Assembly (NCBI RefSeq): GCF_003663945.1
Contig: NZ_RCCH01000002.1
Coordinates: 124,001 to 188,000 of the forward strand
DNA from: Lacinutrix venerupis
GTDB taxonomy: Bacteria; Bacteroidota; Bacteroidia; Flavobacteriales; Flavobacteriaceae
Direction of reading: 5' to 3'
DNA: 64,000 nt
The translations under genes and the position numbers were made by a program. This document shows positions 34,013-44,476 of the stretch, piece after piece. The notes beneath the pieces are model-generated. The model did not search any database, was not told where the DNA came from, and was given only the letters and a program-made list of their open reading frames with translations. Position 1 is the stretch's first letter. The number at the start of each line of letters is the position of its first letter.

Positions 34013-35224
34013 TTATCCTTTTTTCTTCAATTTCTTACTTAACTTACTCATTTGACTACTTACTTTGTGCTGAACTACTTTAGCATAGTGCCTTTGTGTT
34101 ATAGAGATACTTGAATGCCCTAATAACTCAGAAACTGTTTCAATAGGAATATCATTATAAAGCAAAACTGTAGTAGCAAAAGTCTTCCTAGCTATGTGAT
34201 GAGTTAATCTTTTATCAATCTCAACCAACTCAGCTATTTCTTTTAGGTAAGAATTAAACTTTTGATTGCTAATCACAGGAAGTAATCTTCCTTCAGGTCT
34301 ATACTTATCTAGTATTTTAGAAGCTGTAGGTAACAAAGGGATTGAAACTTTAGATTTAGTTTTTTGTCTCATCATTTCAATCCAGATTCCTCCATCAAAC
34401 CCTTTTATTAAATGTTCTTCCTTTAAAGTTAACATTTCTTGATATGCCAATCCAGTATAACAACAGAAAATGAACATATCTTTAACTTGATTCAATCTAG
34501 CTTGTCTAAAAGTGTGATTTTCAAGTTTATCTAATTCTTTTTGATTTAGGTAAACTACTTTACTTTCATATTTTTTAGGTTTGTAAAGTATAAATGGGTC
34601 TTTCTTCAAATAGCCTTTTGCTAGTGCTAGTTTAATAATCTTTCTAACACGTTGAATACTCTTATTAATAGTAATTTGCTTTTGTTTCTTTTCAGATTTT
34701 AAGTAGAAATCAAAATCATCTAAAAAGTTTTGATTGATAGATTCTAGAAGTATATCTCCTTTCTTGTATTGAAACCTTATAAAATTTGAAACATGGTTTC
34801 TAGCCTCTGTAAACTTGTTATAAGTAGACTTTGAGTACTCAACACCTATTAGTTTCTTCATTCTATTGTTATGCAATTCAAACACCTCTAAAAGCGTTTT
34901 ATTAGCCTTTACATTCTTTCCTACATACTGCAAATAGATGTCCTCTACATCAAAACTCTCATTGTTAACTTGTAGCAACAAAAAAGCCTGATTAACTTTT
35001 TGCTTAATCAGGCTCATTTGAGTATTAATGTTTTCATTTTCTTTATTGAGAGGTATTGCTTTTTGTTTTTTACTGTTCCAACAATCTACAACAGTAAATA
35101 AGCCTGTAGAGAATACTCTTCGTTTTTTCAAATAAGTAATCCTACACTTTATAGGACACTTCTCCTGTTTATTTATTTTGGTTTTGTCAATTAAAAACAA
35201 AACACTTAACTTATTATATTTCAT
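34013..35224 (-). CDS. Tyrosine recombinase/integrase, Bacteroidota type
   Basis: 403 residues in three domains: an Arm DNA-binding N-terminus (LSVLFLIDKTKINKQEKCPI, VFSTGLFTVVDCWN), a SAM-like core-binding domain (SKSTYNKFTEARNHVSNFIR) and a catalytic domain. The catalytic part has HHIARKTFATTVLL (H-x-x-R), LLGHSSISITQRHYAKV (H and the nucleophile Y) and CCYTGLAYQEMLTL, where the usual first arginine is replaced by alanine, as in many Bacteroidota integrases. It cuts and joins DNA through a phosphotyrosine. It points away from the 3' end of an initiator tRNA-Met gene 176 bases upstream, but no cargo genes accompany it. Confidence 0.92.
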   Translation of the reverse strand: MKYNKLSVLFLIDKTKINKQEKCPIKCRITYLKKRRVFSTGLFTVVDCWNSKKQKAIPLNKENENINTQMSLIKQKVNQAFLLLQVNNESFDVEDIYLQYVGKNVKANKTLLEVFELHNNRMKKLIGVEYSKSTYNKFTEARNHVSNFIRFQYKKGDILLESINQNFLDDFDFYLKSEKKQKQITINKSIQRVRKIIKLALAKGYLKKDPFILYKPKKYESKVVYLNQKELDKLENHTFRQARLNQVKDMFIFCCYTGLAYQEMLTLKEEHLIKGFDGGIWIEMMRQKTKSKVSIPLLPTASKILDKYRPEGRLLPVISNQKFNSYLKEIAELVEIDKRLTHHIARKTFATTVLLYNDIPIETVSELLGHSSISITQRHYAKVVQHKVSSQMSKLSKKLKKKG

Positions 35225-35361
35225 AATGTTCTGTTTTAAATTTTGGGGTACTTTTTTTAAATAAGGGTGTGCCTTTTTGTGTGCCTTTTTTTAGTTAAAT
35301 GAAGGTAATCTGTACCTTAGTAAGAATCTAAAATAATTGCCAAACAGCTGAGTTTACTGCA

Positions 35362-35393
35362 TAAAAAAAGAGTAACCATTTCTGATTACTCTT
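35362..35393 (-). terminator. Terminator after tRNA-fMet
   Basis: Minus-strand hairpin AAGAGTAA / TTACTCTT around a 10-base loop, followed by a run of seven T. Confidence 0.8.
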
Positions 35394-35399
35394 ACTTAG

Positions 35400-35472
<73 letters not shown>

Positions 35473-35590
35473 ATTTAATATCTTAAATAATTTCTTAGCT
35501 TTTAACTTTCGGTTCATAATGCCGACCAATTATTTAGGACTGCAAATATACAACCATTTTTATATATAACAAGCATTTATTTAATAAAAT

Positions 35591-35773
35591 TTATTGTTCA
35601 ATATTTATTGCTTCAAAACCAACAAGTTGCGACTCTTCAAAGTGTGGTGTTAATTGAATTGGATTACAGCATACCTCGCAATCTTCTACATAAGTTTGTG
35701 TTCTAACACTACTATCTAAAAGCATTGAGATGGTTTCCCAACAATAAGGACATTGAAAATAATGCTCAATCAT
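35591..35773 (-). CDS. CPXCG-motif cysteine-rich small protein
   Basis: 60 residues with two Cys pairs, QCPYCWETISMLLDSS and DCEVCCNPIQLT, as in the CPXCG family (PF14255-type). The pattern suggests a small zinc ribbon, commonly conserved as a single gene in Bacteroidota and Gammaproteobacteria, without assigned function. It stands alone between the tRNA and the LRR gene. Confidence 0.85.
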   Translation of the reverse strand: MIEHYFQCPYCWETISMLLDSSVRTQTYVEDCEVCCNPIQLTPHFEESQLVGFEAINIEQ

Positions 35774-35798
35774 TTTAAAATTTATTACAAAAATAAAA

Positions 35799-35825
35799 AA
35801 GAGCTAACAATTATGTTAGCTCTTT
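35799..35825 (-). terminator. Terminator of the LRR gene
   Basis: Stem AGAGCTAACA / TGTTAGCTCT around a 4-base loop; on the minus strand a T-rich run follows. Confidence 0.82.
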
Positions 35826-35854
35826 AAATTAAGATTTTTATCTATATAAGGAAA

Positions 35855-36673
35855 TTAGTCTCTTTCTACTACGTAAGTATCATTAAACGTAATAATAGCG
35901 CTTTTAACACTAGCTCTATCTTCTACAACCGTAGCATACTCTACATTCATATTATTATCGCTAACCATTAATGTTCCTAACTTATTTAATTTGCTAAATT
36001 GTAATGGTAAGTTTCCTGTTAATTTATTATCTGAAAGTATTAGCTCTTTTAGGTTTTTTAAATCGGTTAATTCTAAAGGAATATCGCCTTCTAAATTATT
36101 GTCTATTAAACTTAATGTTTCAAGTTCATGTAATTGACCTAATTGGCTAGGAATTATTCCTGTTAAAAAATTACTTCCTAATTGCAATGTTTTTAAATTA
36201 ACTAGTTTGGCTAATTCTGAAGGAATTTCTCCTGTAAAACTATTGCTATATAATGCTAAAACTTCTAAATTATTTAAAGCTCCTAAAAAAGAAGGAATGT
36301 TTCCTTTAAAATTATTTAAAAATAACTCTAGAGACTTTAAGTTTTTTAAATTTGATAGAGAATTTGGTAATTCTCCTGAAAGTTTATTTAGACCAAAATT
36401 TATACTCTGTAATGCTGTAAGATTACCAATTTCTTGAGGAATAGTACCATTTAAATTATTGAATTGTAAATATAAACCAACAACTTTATCTGACTCTATT
36501 TTTACACCATACCAAGTACTAACATCTGCATTTAAATCCCATTTCTTAGTCCATTGCTCTCCATTTGTTGAAGTATGCAAAGCAATTAAAGCTTCCTTTT
36601 CTTTATTTGAAATTCCAGCAAAACTTAATAATGAAGCAAACAGAAAAATTAAAGTAAGTTGAAGATTTTTCAT
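35855..36673 (-). CDS. Exported leucine-rich repeat protein
   Basis: 272 residues from the ATG at 36673 (MKNLQLTLIFLFASLLSFAG, a signal peptide); the upstream in-frame ATG would spoil the signal. Residues ~70-250 are about seven plant-type LRRs of 24 residues with the pattern LxxLxLxxNxLxGxIPxxL (for example LGNLTALQSINFGLNKL, IPSQLGQLHELETLSLIDNN). An N-terminal cap (KEALIALHTSTNGEQWTKKW) matches the LRR_NT type. No T9SS sorting domain or lipobox is present, so it is probably periplasmic. Such proteins bind other proteins; the partner is unknown. Confidence 0.82.
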   Translation of the reverse strand: MKNLQLTLIFLFASLLSFAGISNKEKEALIALHTSTNGEQWTKKWDLNADVSTWYGVKIESDKVVGLYLQFNNLNGTIPQEIGNLTALQSINFGLNKLSGELPNSLSNLKNLKSLELFLNNFKGNIPSFLGALNNLEVLALYSNSFTGEIPSELAKLVNLKTLQLGSNFLTGIIPSQLGQLHELETLSLIDNNLEGDIPLELTDLKNLKELILSDNKLTGNLPLQFSKLNKLGTLMVSDNNMNVEYATVVEDRASVKSAIITFNDTYVVERD

Positions 36674-36806
36674 GGTGGTTAGTCTATTGGGATTAATATA
36701 TACCAAATTTAAACTAAATCACCATTAATTGCAAATTTTTTCGATAAACGGTAATCTTTAATTAATTTAAAAATAAAAATTCACGACCAAATACCATTTT
36801 ACTCTT

Positions 36807-38123
36807 TTAAAACTCTGTATTAAGTAATTCTCCGCTTAATTGTAACAAATCTAATTCTGCCAATTTTGCAGCATATTTTGCTTGGTTTCTGCTTAATTCC
36901 GCATTTAATAAATTAAGCTGAGCCTGCCTAAACTCTATAGAATTTACTTGTCCTATTTTAAATTTTTCTTGAGTACGATCGAAATTACTTTGAGCTGTAT
37001 TTATATTGTTCTCTTGTAAATTATAAATTTCAAGTTTATTTTTATATTCAGCCCAAACATTATTAAAATCGCGCGTAATACTAATTAAGATATTTTCTTT
37101 TTGAAGTTTTTGTGTTTCTAAATTTACTTTTGCATTTCTAACACGTGTAATTGTACTGCCTCCATCAAAAATATTCCAAGTTAAATTTAGGCCAGCAGAG
37201 AGACCTGTATTTACAGATCCAGCAACAAAAGATACTGCGTTATTTTCACTTTTATTCCAGCCGTAACTTCCTACTAAACCAATTGTTGGAAGATAAGCAG
37301 ATTGACCAGATTTTATACCTAATTGACTTATAGCTATATTCTTTTCCGTTTGAAGCAATGCTATATTTCTTGTTTTTGCTTTTTCAAACAAACTATCCTT
37401 TTGGAATTCTAATGCAAAATTAATTTCGGTTTCTACTTTAAATTCATTTTGAAGTACATTACCTAAGACAACATTTAAATCTCGCTTTCCGTTTTTTAAA
37501 TCTTGAACAGCATTAATAATATTAATACTATCGTTTACAATATCTACCTCTGCGTTTAGGACACCTAGTTTGGTATTTTGCCCATATTCAAATTGATATT
37601 CTGCTCTAACTAAACGGTCTTTTGAAACTTTTAAAGTTTCTTCTAATGCTGAAACATTTTCTGATAATTGTGCTACATTATAATACACTGAGAACAATTG
37701 AATTATTGTACTCTCTATTGTTTCTCTAGCCTGTAACTCGGATAATTGATATTCTTCTTTTAAACTTTTATAATTATAGCGTCTGCCTAAGCCATCAAAA
37801 ATGGTATAATTTAAGTCTATAGAAGCATTATAACGAGAACTTTCTGCTCCATTTAAAGTAGTTACTCTACCGTCTGAAAAAGTAGATTCATTATTATCTA
37901 AATTATATGTTGCTCCGGCATTACCAACAACAGTTGGCAAGAAACCAGTATTTAAAATATTAGAATTATTCTCTGCAACTTCAACTGCGTTATTAGCTAT
38001 TTGAATATCATAATTATTTTCTAAAGCTAATTTAACGGCTTCGTTTTGCGTTAATATGGTTTGTGCCTTAGTTAAAGAAACACAACTTAAAATTACTAAA
38101 AACCAAATATTTTTAATGTTCAT
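36807..38123 (-). CDS. TolC-family outer-membrane efflux channel
   Basis: 438 residues, signal peptide then two repeated OEP-type helical hairpin/beta regions (ALENNYDIQIANNAVEVAEN; NILISITRDFNNVWAEYKNK; QVNSIEFRQAQLNLLNAELS). It is the outer-membrane exit duct of a tripartite pump. Its start overlaps the end of the RND gene by 11 bases, so translation is coupled; order MFP-RND-TolC on the minus strand. Confidence 0.93.
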   Translation of the reverse strand: MNIKNIWFLVILSCVSLTKAQTILTQNEAVKLALENNYDIQIANNAVEVAENNSNILNTGFLPTVVGNAGATYNLDNNESTFSDGRVTTLNGAESSRYNASIDLNYTIFDGLGRRYNYKSLKEEYQLSELQARETIESTIIQLFSVYYNVAQLSENVSALEETLKVSKDRLVRAEYQFEYGQNTKLGVLNAEVDIVNDSINIINAVQDLKNGKRDLNVVLGNVLQNEFKVETEINFALEFQKDSLFEKAKTRNIALLQTEKNIAISQLGIKSGQSAYLPTIGLVGSYGWNKSENNAVSFVAGSVNTGLSAGLNLTWNIFDGGSTITRVRNAKVNLETQKLQKENILISITRDFNNVWAEYKNKLEIYNLQENNINTAQSNFDRTQEKFKIGQVNSIEFRQAQLNLLNAELSRNQAKYAAKLAELDLLQLSGELLNTEF

Positions 38124-41100
38124 TCTCTTCTTTTTGTTCTTTAATAGCTCTTTCTACTTCTTCTTTTGTTACATTTTTTCCAGTTATTAACCATTTTCCT
38201 TTTTGTTTAATTGAGTTACTAAACGAAAGAAATAATGGTAATACTAAAAGTGTTAGCACTGTAGCATATGCAATACCAAATGATATTGAAATTGCCATTG
38301 GTTTTAAAAATTGTGCTTGCCTACTTTTTTCTAATAATAATGGAGCTAAACCTGCAACAGTGGTTAATGATGTTAAGAAAATAGCTCTAAAACGAGATTT
38401 TCCAGCATCTAAAAGTGCTTTATCAAACTCCAAGCCTTCTCGCAAATTGGTATTAAATTTTCCTATAAATACTAAACCATCGTTAACCATAATACCAATT
38501 AAGGCTATAATTCCTAAAAGTGATAAAATGTTTACTGAGAAGCCTAGAAGCCAATGTCCCCAAGCAACCGCAGTTAAACTAAATGGCACTAAAAGCATAA
38601 GTAATAATGGTTGGCTATAGCTTCTAAACGTAAATGCAATTACAACATAAATAAGAAATAAAATAGGAATTCCTGCTTTTGCTAAAGAACTGTTTAATTT
38701 CTCTTTTTCTCTATTTTGCCCTTCAAAAGAAGCAGAAATGGTTGGGTATTTAGATTTTAAATCCACCATTGTTATGTTTTTTAAATCTGCTAAAATATCA
38801 GTTGTACTTGTATTAGGGTCTTTTAAATCGGCAGAGACTTGTATTTCTCGTTGTCCTTCTAAATGATTAATTGCTACATCACCTCTTTCTATTGTATAAG
38901 TCGCAATATCTTTTAATGTTACGCGCTCTCCGTTTGGTGTTACAATACGCATATCGTCTAAATCGTTTATAGATGCTCTATTACTTCTGTCGTATCGTAC
39001 CCAAACTCTAATTTCGTCTTGTCCTCTTTGAAAACGTTGTGCTTGAGTACCAAAGAAACCAGATCGCACTTGAGCCATAACTGTACTTAAATTTAAACCT
39101 AACAAGTAAGCACTTTCTTTTAATTCTATACGTATTTCTTTAATTCCGGCTGGATCATTATCTTCAATATCTTTTAATAAAGGATTTGTAGATAAAACTT
39201 GTTTTAACTCAACCTTTGCCGCTTTTAGTTCTTCTATATTATTACCTAAAAGTGATACTGAAACTGGACTACCTCCAAAATTACCTCCCGAACCAAAAAT
39301 TAATCGTTCTGTACCTATTACTGGACCAACCAGTTCTCTTAATCTATTTGCTACTAATGAAGATTTTATAGCGTCTGGACGCTCTTCTCCTGGCAACATA
39401 TTAATACGTAAACTAGCACTAGAGCTACTATTTATTGTTAAAATTGTGTTTTCAAAAAGTTGCTTACCTGTTCCTTTTAAATACTTTTCTGTTAGTTCTT
39501 GATTTACTATAAAAGATTTTTCTTCAATCATTGAAATAATAGAGTCGGTAACTTTTTCATTTGTTCCGTTTGGCATGTCTAATTCAATAGAAACACGATC
39601 ACTTGCAATAGATGGAAACATTGTTACTCCAATTATTCCTCCTCCAATAGCTCCAAAAGTTAAAATTAGTAAGGCTAAAAAGATACCTAAAGAGAGTAAT
39701 TTAAAATTTAATACAAATGTAATTGTAGGTGTATAAAATTTATCTCTTAAAAAGTTCATGAAGTTATCTCCTGCCTTATTAATAACACGCATTTTAGAGA
39801 AAAACTGCTTTATTTTTGAAGGATTTTCTTCTACAACTTTTGGTTTTAATGCCTTAGAGTGTGCTAAATGTGCTGGTAATATAATTAAAGCTTCTACTAA
39901 AGAAACTACTAAGGTTAGTATTACAATTACTGCTACCTCACTAAAAAACTCTCCAATTCTACTATCTAAAAACAAAAATAGTGAAAAGGCTAAAAGTGTT
40001 GTAATAATTGCAGAAACTACTGGTGGAATTACTTCCATTGTTCCATCTATAGCTGCTTTAATTGGTGTTTTTCCTTTTTCGTAATGTTGGTAAATATTTT
40101 CGGCTATTACTATACCATCATCAACTAAAATACCGATGACTATAATCATACCAAAAAGCGATAACACATTAATAGTTACATCAAACTGAGCTGCAAAAAT
40201 AAACATCCCTAAGAATGAGATTGGCAAGCCAAAAGCAACCCAAAACGCTAAACGCGTATTTAAGAAGATAGATAAAAACAACAAAACTAATAGCATACCG
40301 ACAATAGCATTTTCTGTTAGTAAATCTGTACGCTGGTTTAAGGTTGTTGATAAATCTCTAACAACACTTAACTGTACATTATTATGTTTTTGATTATATG
40401 TTTCTATGTAATCTTTTACATTATCGGCAGAAGAAATTAAATCTTCATTATTTGTACTTGTTATTGAAATATTTACAGATAATTTTTGATTGAAATAGGT
40501 TGCATTTGGAGTTTCGGAAAAACGATCACGAATTATAGCAACATCTTTTAACCTTACTACTTTTCCATCTGCAGATGCTCTTACAACAATATTTGACAGT
40601 TCGTCTCCATAATAAGAACGGTTATTTGCACGAATTAAATACTCTTCAGCATCTGTTTTTATAGTACCTCCCGTAGTTAAAATATTTGCTGTACTAACTG
40701 CTTGAGACACCTCTGAAAACGTTAAATTATAAGCTAATAGACTTGTTTCGTTTACAGCAATTTCAATTTCTTCTTCTGGATAGCCAGATATGGCTATTTG
40801 AGAAATACCATCAATTGCTCTTAAATCGTTCTCTATCTGTCTTCCAATTTGTTTTAAGGTTGCTAAATGCACATTATCTCCACTTAAAGCAAATGAAATA
40901 GTTTCTCTTACAGCCTCTTGTTTAGCAACAATTAATGGCTCCATACCTGTAGGAAAAGATGGAACTCTATCTACTGCATTTTTAACTTCCAACAGCATAA
41001 AGTCGATGTTTTCTCCTTTTTCTATCTCAACAGTTATAGTTCCACTATTTTCTTTTGATACAGATGTAACTCTATCTATACCTTTTAATCCTTTTAAATT

Positions 41101-41310
41101 GTCTTCTATTTTAAGCACAACACCTTCTTCTATCTCTTGAGGTGAAGCTCCTGGATAAGTTACATTAACATTAATAATTTTAGATTCTGTTAAAGGAAAA
41201 AAAGATGATTTTATAGAGGTTACACCTAAGTAACCAAAAATTCCGAAAGCGAGAATAAAAATATTAACAGCTACATGATACTTTATAAAGTATGCTATAA
41301 GATTTCTCAT
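38113..41310 (-). CDS. RND-family efflux permease (AcrB/MexB-like)
   Basis: 1065 residues with the RND layout: one TM helix near residue 15, a large periplasmic loop, TM2-6, a second large loop, and TM7-12. The TM4 proton-relay acid pair is present in GILVDDGIVIAENIYQHYEK, and the matching TM10 region reads ALIGIMVNDGLVFIGKFNTN. It exports small molecules using the proton gradient. It starts 5 bases after the MFP gene. The subgroup looks closer to multidrug (HAE-1-like) than to heavy-metal RND pumps; the substrate is unknown. Confidence 0.93.
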   Translation of the reverse strand: MRNLIAYFIKYHVAVNIFILAFGIFGYLGVTSIKSSFFPLTESKIINVNVTYPGASPQEIEEGVVLKIEDNLKGLKGIDRVTSVSKENSGTITVEIEKGENIDFMLLEVKNAVDRVPSFPTGMEPLIVAKQEAVRETISFALSGDNVHLATLKQIGRQIENDLRAIDGISQIAISGYPEEEIEIAVNETSLLAYNLTFSEVSQAVSTANILTTGGTIKTDAEEYLIRANNRSYYGDELSNIVVRASADGKVVRLKDVAIIRDRFSETPNATYFNQKLSVNISITSTNNEDLISSADNVKDYIETYNQKHNNVQLSVVRDLSTTLNQRTDLLTENAIVGMLLVLLFLSIFLNTRLAFWVAFGLPISFLGMFIFAAQFDVTINVLSLFGMIIVIGILVDDGIVIAENIYQHYEKGKTPIKAAIDGTMEVIPPVVSAIITTLLAFSLFLFLDSRIGEFFSEVAVIVILTLVVSLVEALIILPAHLAHSKALKPKVVEENPSKIKQFFSKMRVINKAGDNFMNFLRDKFYTPTITFVLNFKLLSLGIFLALLILTFGAIGGGIIGVTMFPSIASDRVSIELDMPNGTNEKVTDSIISMIEEKSFIVNQELTEKYLKGTGKQLFENTILTINSSSSASLRINMLPGEERPDAIKSSLVANRLRELVGPVIGTERLIFGSGGNFGGSPVSVSLLGNNIEELKAAKVELKQVLSTNPLLKDIEDNDPAGIKEIRIELKESAYLLGLNLSTVMAQVRSGFFGTQAQRFQRGQDEIRVWVRYDRSNRASINDLDDMRIVTPNGERVTLKDIATYTIERGDVAINHLEGQREIQVSADLKDPNTSTTDILADLKNITMVDLKSKYPTISASFEGQNREKEKLNSSLAKAGIPILFLIYVVIAFTFRSYSQPLLLMLLVPFSLTAVAWGHWLLGFSVNILSLLGIIALIGIMVNDGLVFIGKFNTNLREGLEFDKALLDAGKSRFRAIFLTSLTTVAGLAPLLLEKSRQAQFLKPMAISISFGIAYATVLTLLVLPLFLSFSNSIKQKGKWLITGKNVTKEEVERAIKEQKEENEH

Positions 41311-41315
41311 GTTTA

Positions 41316-42446
41316 CTACTTATTGTTTGTATTACTTGTTTCTTTAAAAGGCTTTACCAACATTCCTGAGTATGCACCAGGTACAGCTTTTTTAAGAATT
41401 ACAGTACCATTAGGCACATTTTTTAAAACCACTTTTGTATCTGAAAAATATACAGGCTTTACATCTATTACATCTAACAAGCTATCTTTTACAACAAATA
41501 TCTGCTCGCTTTCTAATAACAAGTTTCTATCAATTTCTATAGCATCACTTTCTTTTTTTGCATTTAAATTAGCTTCTAAATACATACCTTCTTTTAAGTT
41601 TTCATGCTTAACTTCAATATATGTAGTAATGGTTTGTGTTGTAGGATCTATACTCGCATTTACACGAGATACTGTACCAGTATATGTTTCAGTTTTATCT
41701 AAATTATTTAATGTTACAGATTCTCCAACTTTTAATAAACTGGCATAAGTTTTACTAATAGCTACTTCCATTTCGTATATAGAAGTATCTATAAATTCTC
41801 CTAGTTTTTGACCACTTCTAATTAAGGTTCCTTCGGTTACTAAAGCCTCTGTTAAAGTTCCAGAAAAAGGAGCAGTAATAGAATACTTAGCCAAACGCTG
41901 TTCTAAATTTTTAACGTTATAGTAATTTGAAACTATACTTTGTCCTGTTATGAAATAATTTTCTTTATCGGAAGTCATTTCTGGTAACTTTGGAGTAGTT
42001 TTATTTAAATCGAATCCGTTTAAATAATTTTGCCATTTATCATAAATATCTGGAAAATCTAAACGTAAGTCTGGCATAATTGCAGAAATAGAATTGTACA
42101 AATTACTTTTTGACGATTGCACGCTTGCATAATATTCTGCAGCATCAATTTTTATTAGAGTTTGTCCTGCTCTATATTCTTGCCCAGGTTTAAAAAGTTT
42201 GTTACCTCTTTTAAATATACCTTGAACTTCTGAGTAAAGTTCTAATCTACGTTTAGCTTCAAGATTACCATTTGCAGCAATAACAATTGGTATGGTTGTA
42301 TTTTGTACAGTATCTGTAAATACTGTTTTTACGACTTTAGCTTGAACTGGTTTTGGTTTGTTTTTATCGGCAATTAATTTTTGAGCAAATAAAAATGAAG
42401 CAATTATTAGCAAAACGCCAATAACCGATAATATAATTTTACGCAT
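41316..42446 (-). CDS. RND membrane-fusion (periplasmic adaptor) protein
   Basis: 376 residues with an N-terminal anchor (IILSVIGVLLIIASFLFAQK), a lipoyl-like beta domain (GNLEAKRRLELYSEVQGIFK), a helical hairpin and the second half-barrel (APFSGTLTEALVTEGTLIRS, then PNGTVILKKAVPGAYSGMLV). It links the RND permease to the TolC channel. First gene of the efflux operon; a perfect palindrome lies between it and the ABC-F gene and probably controls the operon. Confidence 0.92.
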   Translation of the reverse strand: MRKIILSVIGVLLIIASFLFAQKLIADKNKPKPVQAKVVKTVFTDTVQNTTIPIVIAANGNLEAKRRLELYSEVQGIFKRGNKLFKPGQEYRAGQTLIKIDAAEYYASVQSSKSNLYNSISAIMPDLRLDFPDIYDKWQNYLNGFDLNKTTPKLPEMTSDKENYFITGQSIVSNYYNVKNLEQRLAKYSITAPFSGTLTEALVTEGTLIRSGQKLGEFIDTSIYEMEVAISKTYASLLKVGESVTLNNLDKTETYTGTVSRVNASIDPTTQTITTYIEVKHENLKEGMYLEANLNAKKESDAIEIDRNLLLESEQIFVVKDSLLDVIDVKPVYFSDTKVVLKNVPNGTVILKKAVPGAYSGMLVKPFKETSNTNNK

Positions 42447-42475
42447 TTGGTATAGTTTTAATTTAAGTAAGACTG

Positions 42476-42503
42476 CAAAATTAAACTATAGTTTAAACCT
42501 CAA
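42476..42503 (-). promoter_or_regulatory. Promoter and palindromic operator of the efflux operon
   Basis: On the minus strand a -7 box TAATTTTG (42483-42476) lies 29 bases before the ATG, with TTG (42503-42501) 17 bases further up. Between them TTAAACTATAGTTTAA (42481-42496) is a perfect 16-base palindrome, a good repressor site. No cognate regulator gene is adjacent. Confidence 0.5.
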
Positions 42504-42527
42504 ATGTTAAAAAAAACCTAAAAAGAA

Positions 42528-44435
42528 TTAATTATAATCTTCTAACTGAAGCGTGATATCTTCCCATTTTTCCATGAGTTTATTAAGCTCATCTTTTTTA
42601 GCCTGGTAGTTTTCAAAAAAGTTAGGTTTAGAAACTGTTTCATCGTAATTAACTGCTAACTCGACATCGGCTTCTTTTATTTCTTTTTCTAATTGGCTAA
42701 TTTTAGACTCGGTATTACTTAATTTATTATTAAGTGACTTTACTTTTTTCTGCTCTTCGTAAGATTGATTGTTCTTTTCTTTTGGAGCATCTTTAGAAAC
42801 GGTTCGTTTTTCTACTTCTCTTAAATTATCAACTTGTCTCTTTTCTAAATAATAATCAATATCTCCTAAATACTTTTTTATTTTTTCATCTTTAAACTCA
42901 TAGACAGTAGAGGTTAGGCCTTGAAGAAAGTCTCTATCGTGTGATACTAAAATTAATGTTCCTTCAAATCGTTGAAGTGCTTCTTTTAATACGTTTTTAG
43001 ATTTAATATCTAAGTGATTTGTAGGCTCATCCATTATAAGCACATTAAATGGCTGAAGCATTAATTTTGCAAGTGCTAATCTATTACGTTCTCCACCAGA
43101 TAATACACGCACATATTTTTCTACTTCGTCTCCTCTAAATAAAAACGAACCTAAAATGTCTCGAACTTTACTTCTATTAGTTTCATTAGCTGCATCAATC
43201 ATGGTATCTAAAACAGTTTTGCTACCATCAAGATATTCGGCTTGGTTTTGTGCGAAATAACCAATTTGAACATTATGACCTAGTTTTAGCTTACCTTCAT
43301 GCTTAATATCGCCTACTAGAATTTTTGCTAATGTAGATTTTCCTTGTCCATTTTGCCCAACAAATGCTGTTTTTGCATCTCTCTCGATTAATAAATTGAT
43401 GCTTGATAGTACCTGATTCTCTCCATAATTTTTAGAAATATCTTCTGTTTCTACTACCACTTTTCCAGGTGTTATTGATACTGGAAAATTTAAAGTCATT
43501 ACACTATTATCATCTTCATCTACTTCTATTCTATCTATTTTATCAAGTTTTTTAATAAGAGATTGCGCCATGGTTGCTTTAGATGCTTTAGCTCTAAATT
43601 TCTCGATTAATTTTTCGGTTTGCTCAATCTGTTTTTGTTGATTTTTTTGAGATGCCAATTGTTGAGTTCTTAGCTCTTCACGCAATACTAAATATTTTGT
43701 ATATGGTTTTGGATAATCATAAATACGTCCTAAAGAAATTTCTATTGTTCTATTAGTAACATTATCTAAAAACATTTTATCGTGAGAAACAATTGCTACA
43801 GCACCAGTGTAATTTTTTAAGAAACCTTCTAACCAAATAATAGATTCTATATCTAAGTGGTTTGTTGGCTCATCGAGTAATAATACATCGTTATTTTGAA
43901 GTAATAATTTTGCTAATTCTATTCGCATTCTCCAACCTCCAGAAAATGTATCTGTAAGTTTATTAAAATCTTCTCGTTTAAAACCTAAACCTTGTAGAAT
44001 TTTTTCTGTTTCTCCTTGATAGCTATAACCTCCAAGAATCTCATATTGGTGTTGTATTTCATTTAAATCAATCATTAATTGATTATATCCATCACTTTCA
44101 TAATCTGTGCGCTCTGCCAATTGAGTATTAATCTCTTGCATTTGAGATTCAATAGCTTTAATCTCTACAAAGGCTTGATAAGACTCTTCTAAAACTGTAC
44201 GTCCTAAAACAAAATCTATATCTTGTTTTAAAAACCCAATTTTTAATTCCTTGTCACAAGCTATTTGCCCAGAATCTGGCTCTAACTCTTTTGCTAAAAT
44301 TTTTAGCATAGTAGATTTACCAGCACCATTTTTCCCTATAAGCCCGACACGGTCTCCGTTACCTAGTTTAAAGGTAATATCTTCAAAAAGGTATTCTCCT
44401 TGAAATGAAATAGATAAATTATGGATATTTAGCAT
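42528..44435 (-). CDS. ABC-F ATPase (Uup/EttA-like)
   Basis: 635 residues, two ABC domains on one chain and no membrane segment. Walker A motifs are GLIGKNGAGKST and AFVGQNGQGKST, signature motifs SGGWRMRIELAKLLL and LSGGERNRLALAKLML, Walker B VLLLDEPTNHLD and VLIMDEPTNHLD. A coiled-coil linker lies between the domains (LIEKFRAKASKATMAQSLIK) and another at the C-terminus. ABC-F proteins bind ribosomes and tune translation or protect against antibiotics. The C-terminal coiled coil favours the Uup group. Convergent to nothing; stands alone. Confidence 0.92.
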   Translation of the reverse strand: MLNIHNLSISFQGEYLFEDITFKLGNGDRVGLIGKNGAGKSTMLKILAKELEPDSGQIACDKELKIGFLKQDIDFVLGRTVLEESYQAFVEIKAIESQMQEINTQLAERTDYESDGYNQLMIDLNEIQHQYEILGGYSYQGETEKILQGLGFKREDFNKLTDTFSGGWRMRIELAKLLLQNNDVLLLDEPTNHLDIESIIWLEGFLKNYTGAVAIVSHDKMFLDNVTNRTIEISLGRIYDYPKPYTKYLVLREELRTQQLASQKNQQKQIEQTEKLIEKFRAKASKATMAQSLIKKLDKIDRIEVDEDDNSVMTLNFPVSITPGKVVVETEDISKNYGENQVLSSINLLIERDAKTAFVGQNGQGKSTLAKILVGDIKHEGKLKLGHNVQIGYFAQNQAEYLDGSKTVLDTMIDAANETNRSKVRDILGSFLFRGDEVEKYVRVLSGGERNRLALAKLMLQPFNVLIMDEPTNHLDIKSKNVLKEALQRFEGTLILVSHDRDFLQGLTSTVYEFKDEKIKKYLGDIDYYLEKRQVDNLREVEKRTVSKDAPKEKNNQSYEEQKKVKSLNNKLSNTESKISQLEKEIKEADVELAVNYDETVSKPNFFENYQAKKDELNKLMEKWEDITLQLEDYN

Positions 44436-44476
44436 TGATTTGTGACTTATGTTACATTAAATTAAACACTATAGTT

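Noticed and set aside
33928-35399. Direct repeat of the tRNA-fMet 3' end flanking the integrase (att sites)
   Set aside because: I searched by eye on both sides of the integrase and found no second copy; element ends cannot be set.
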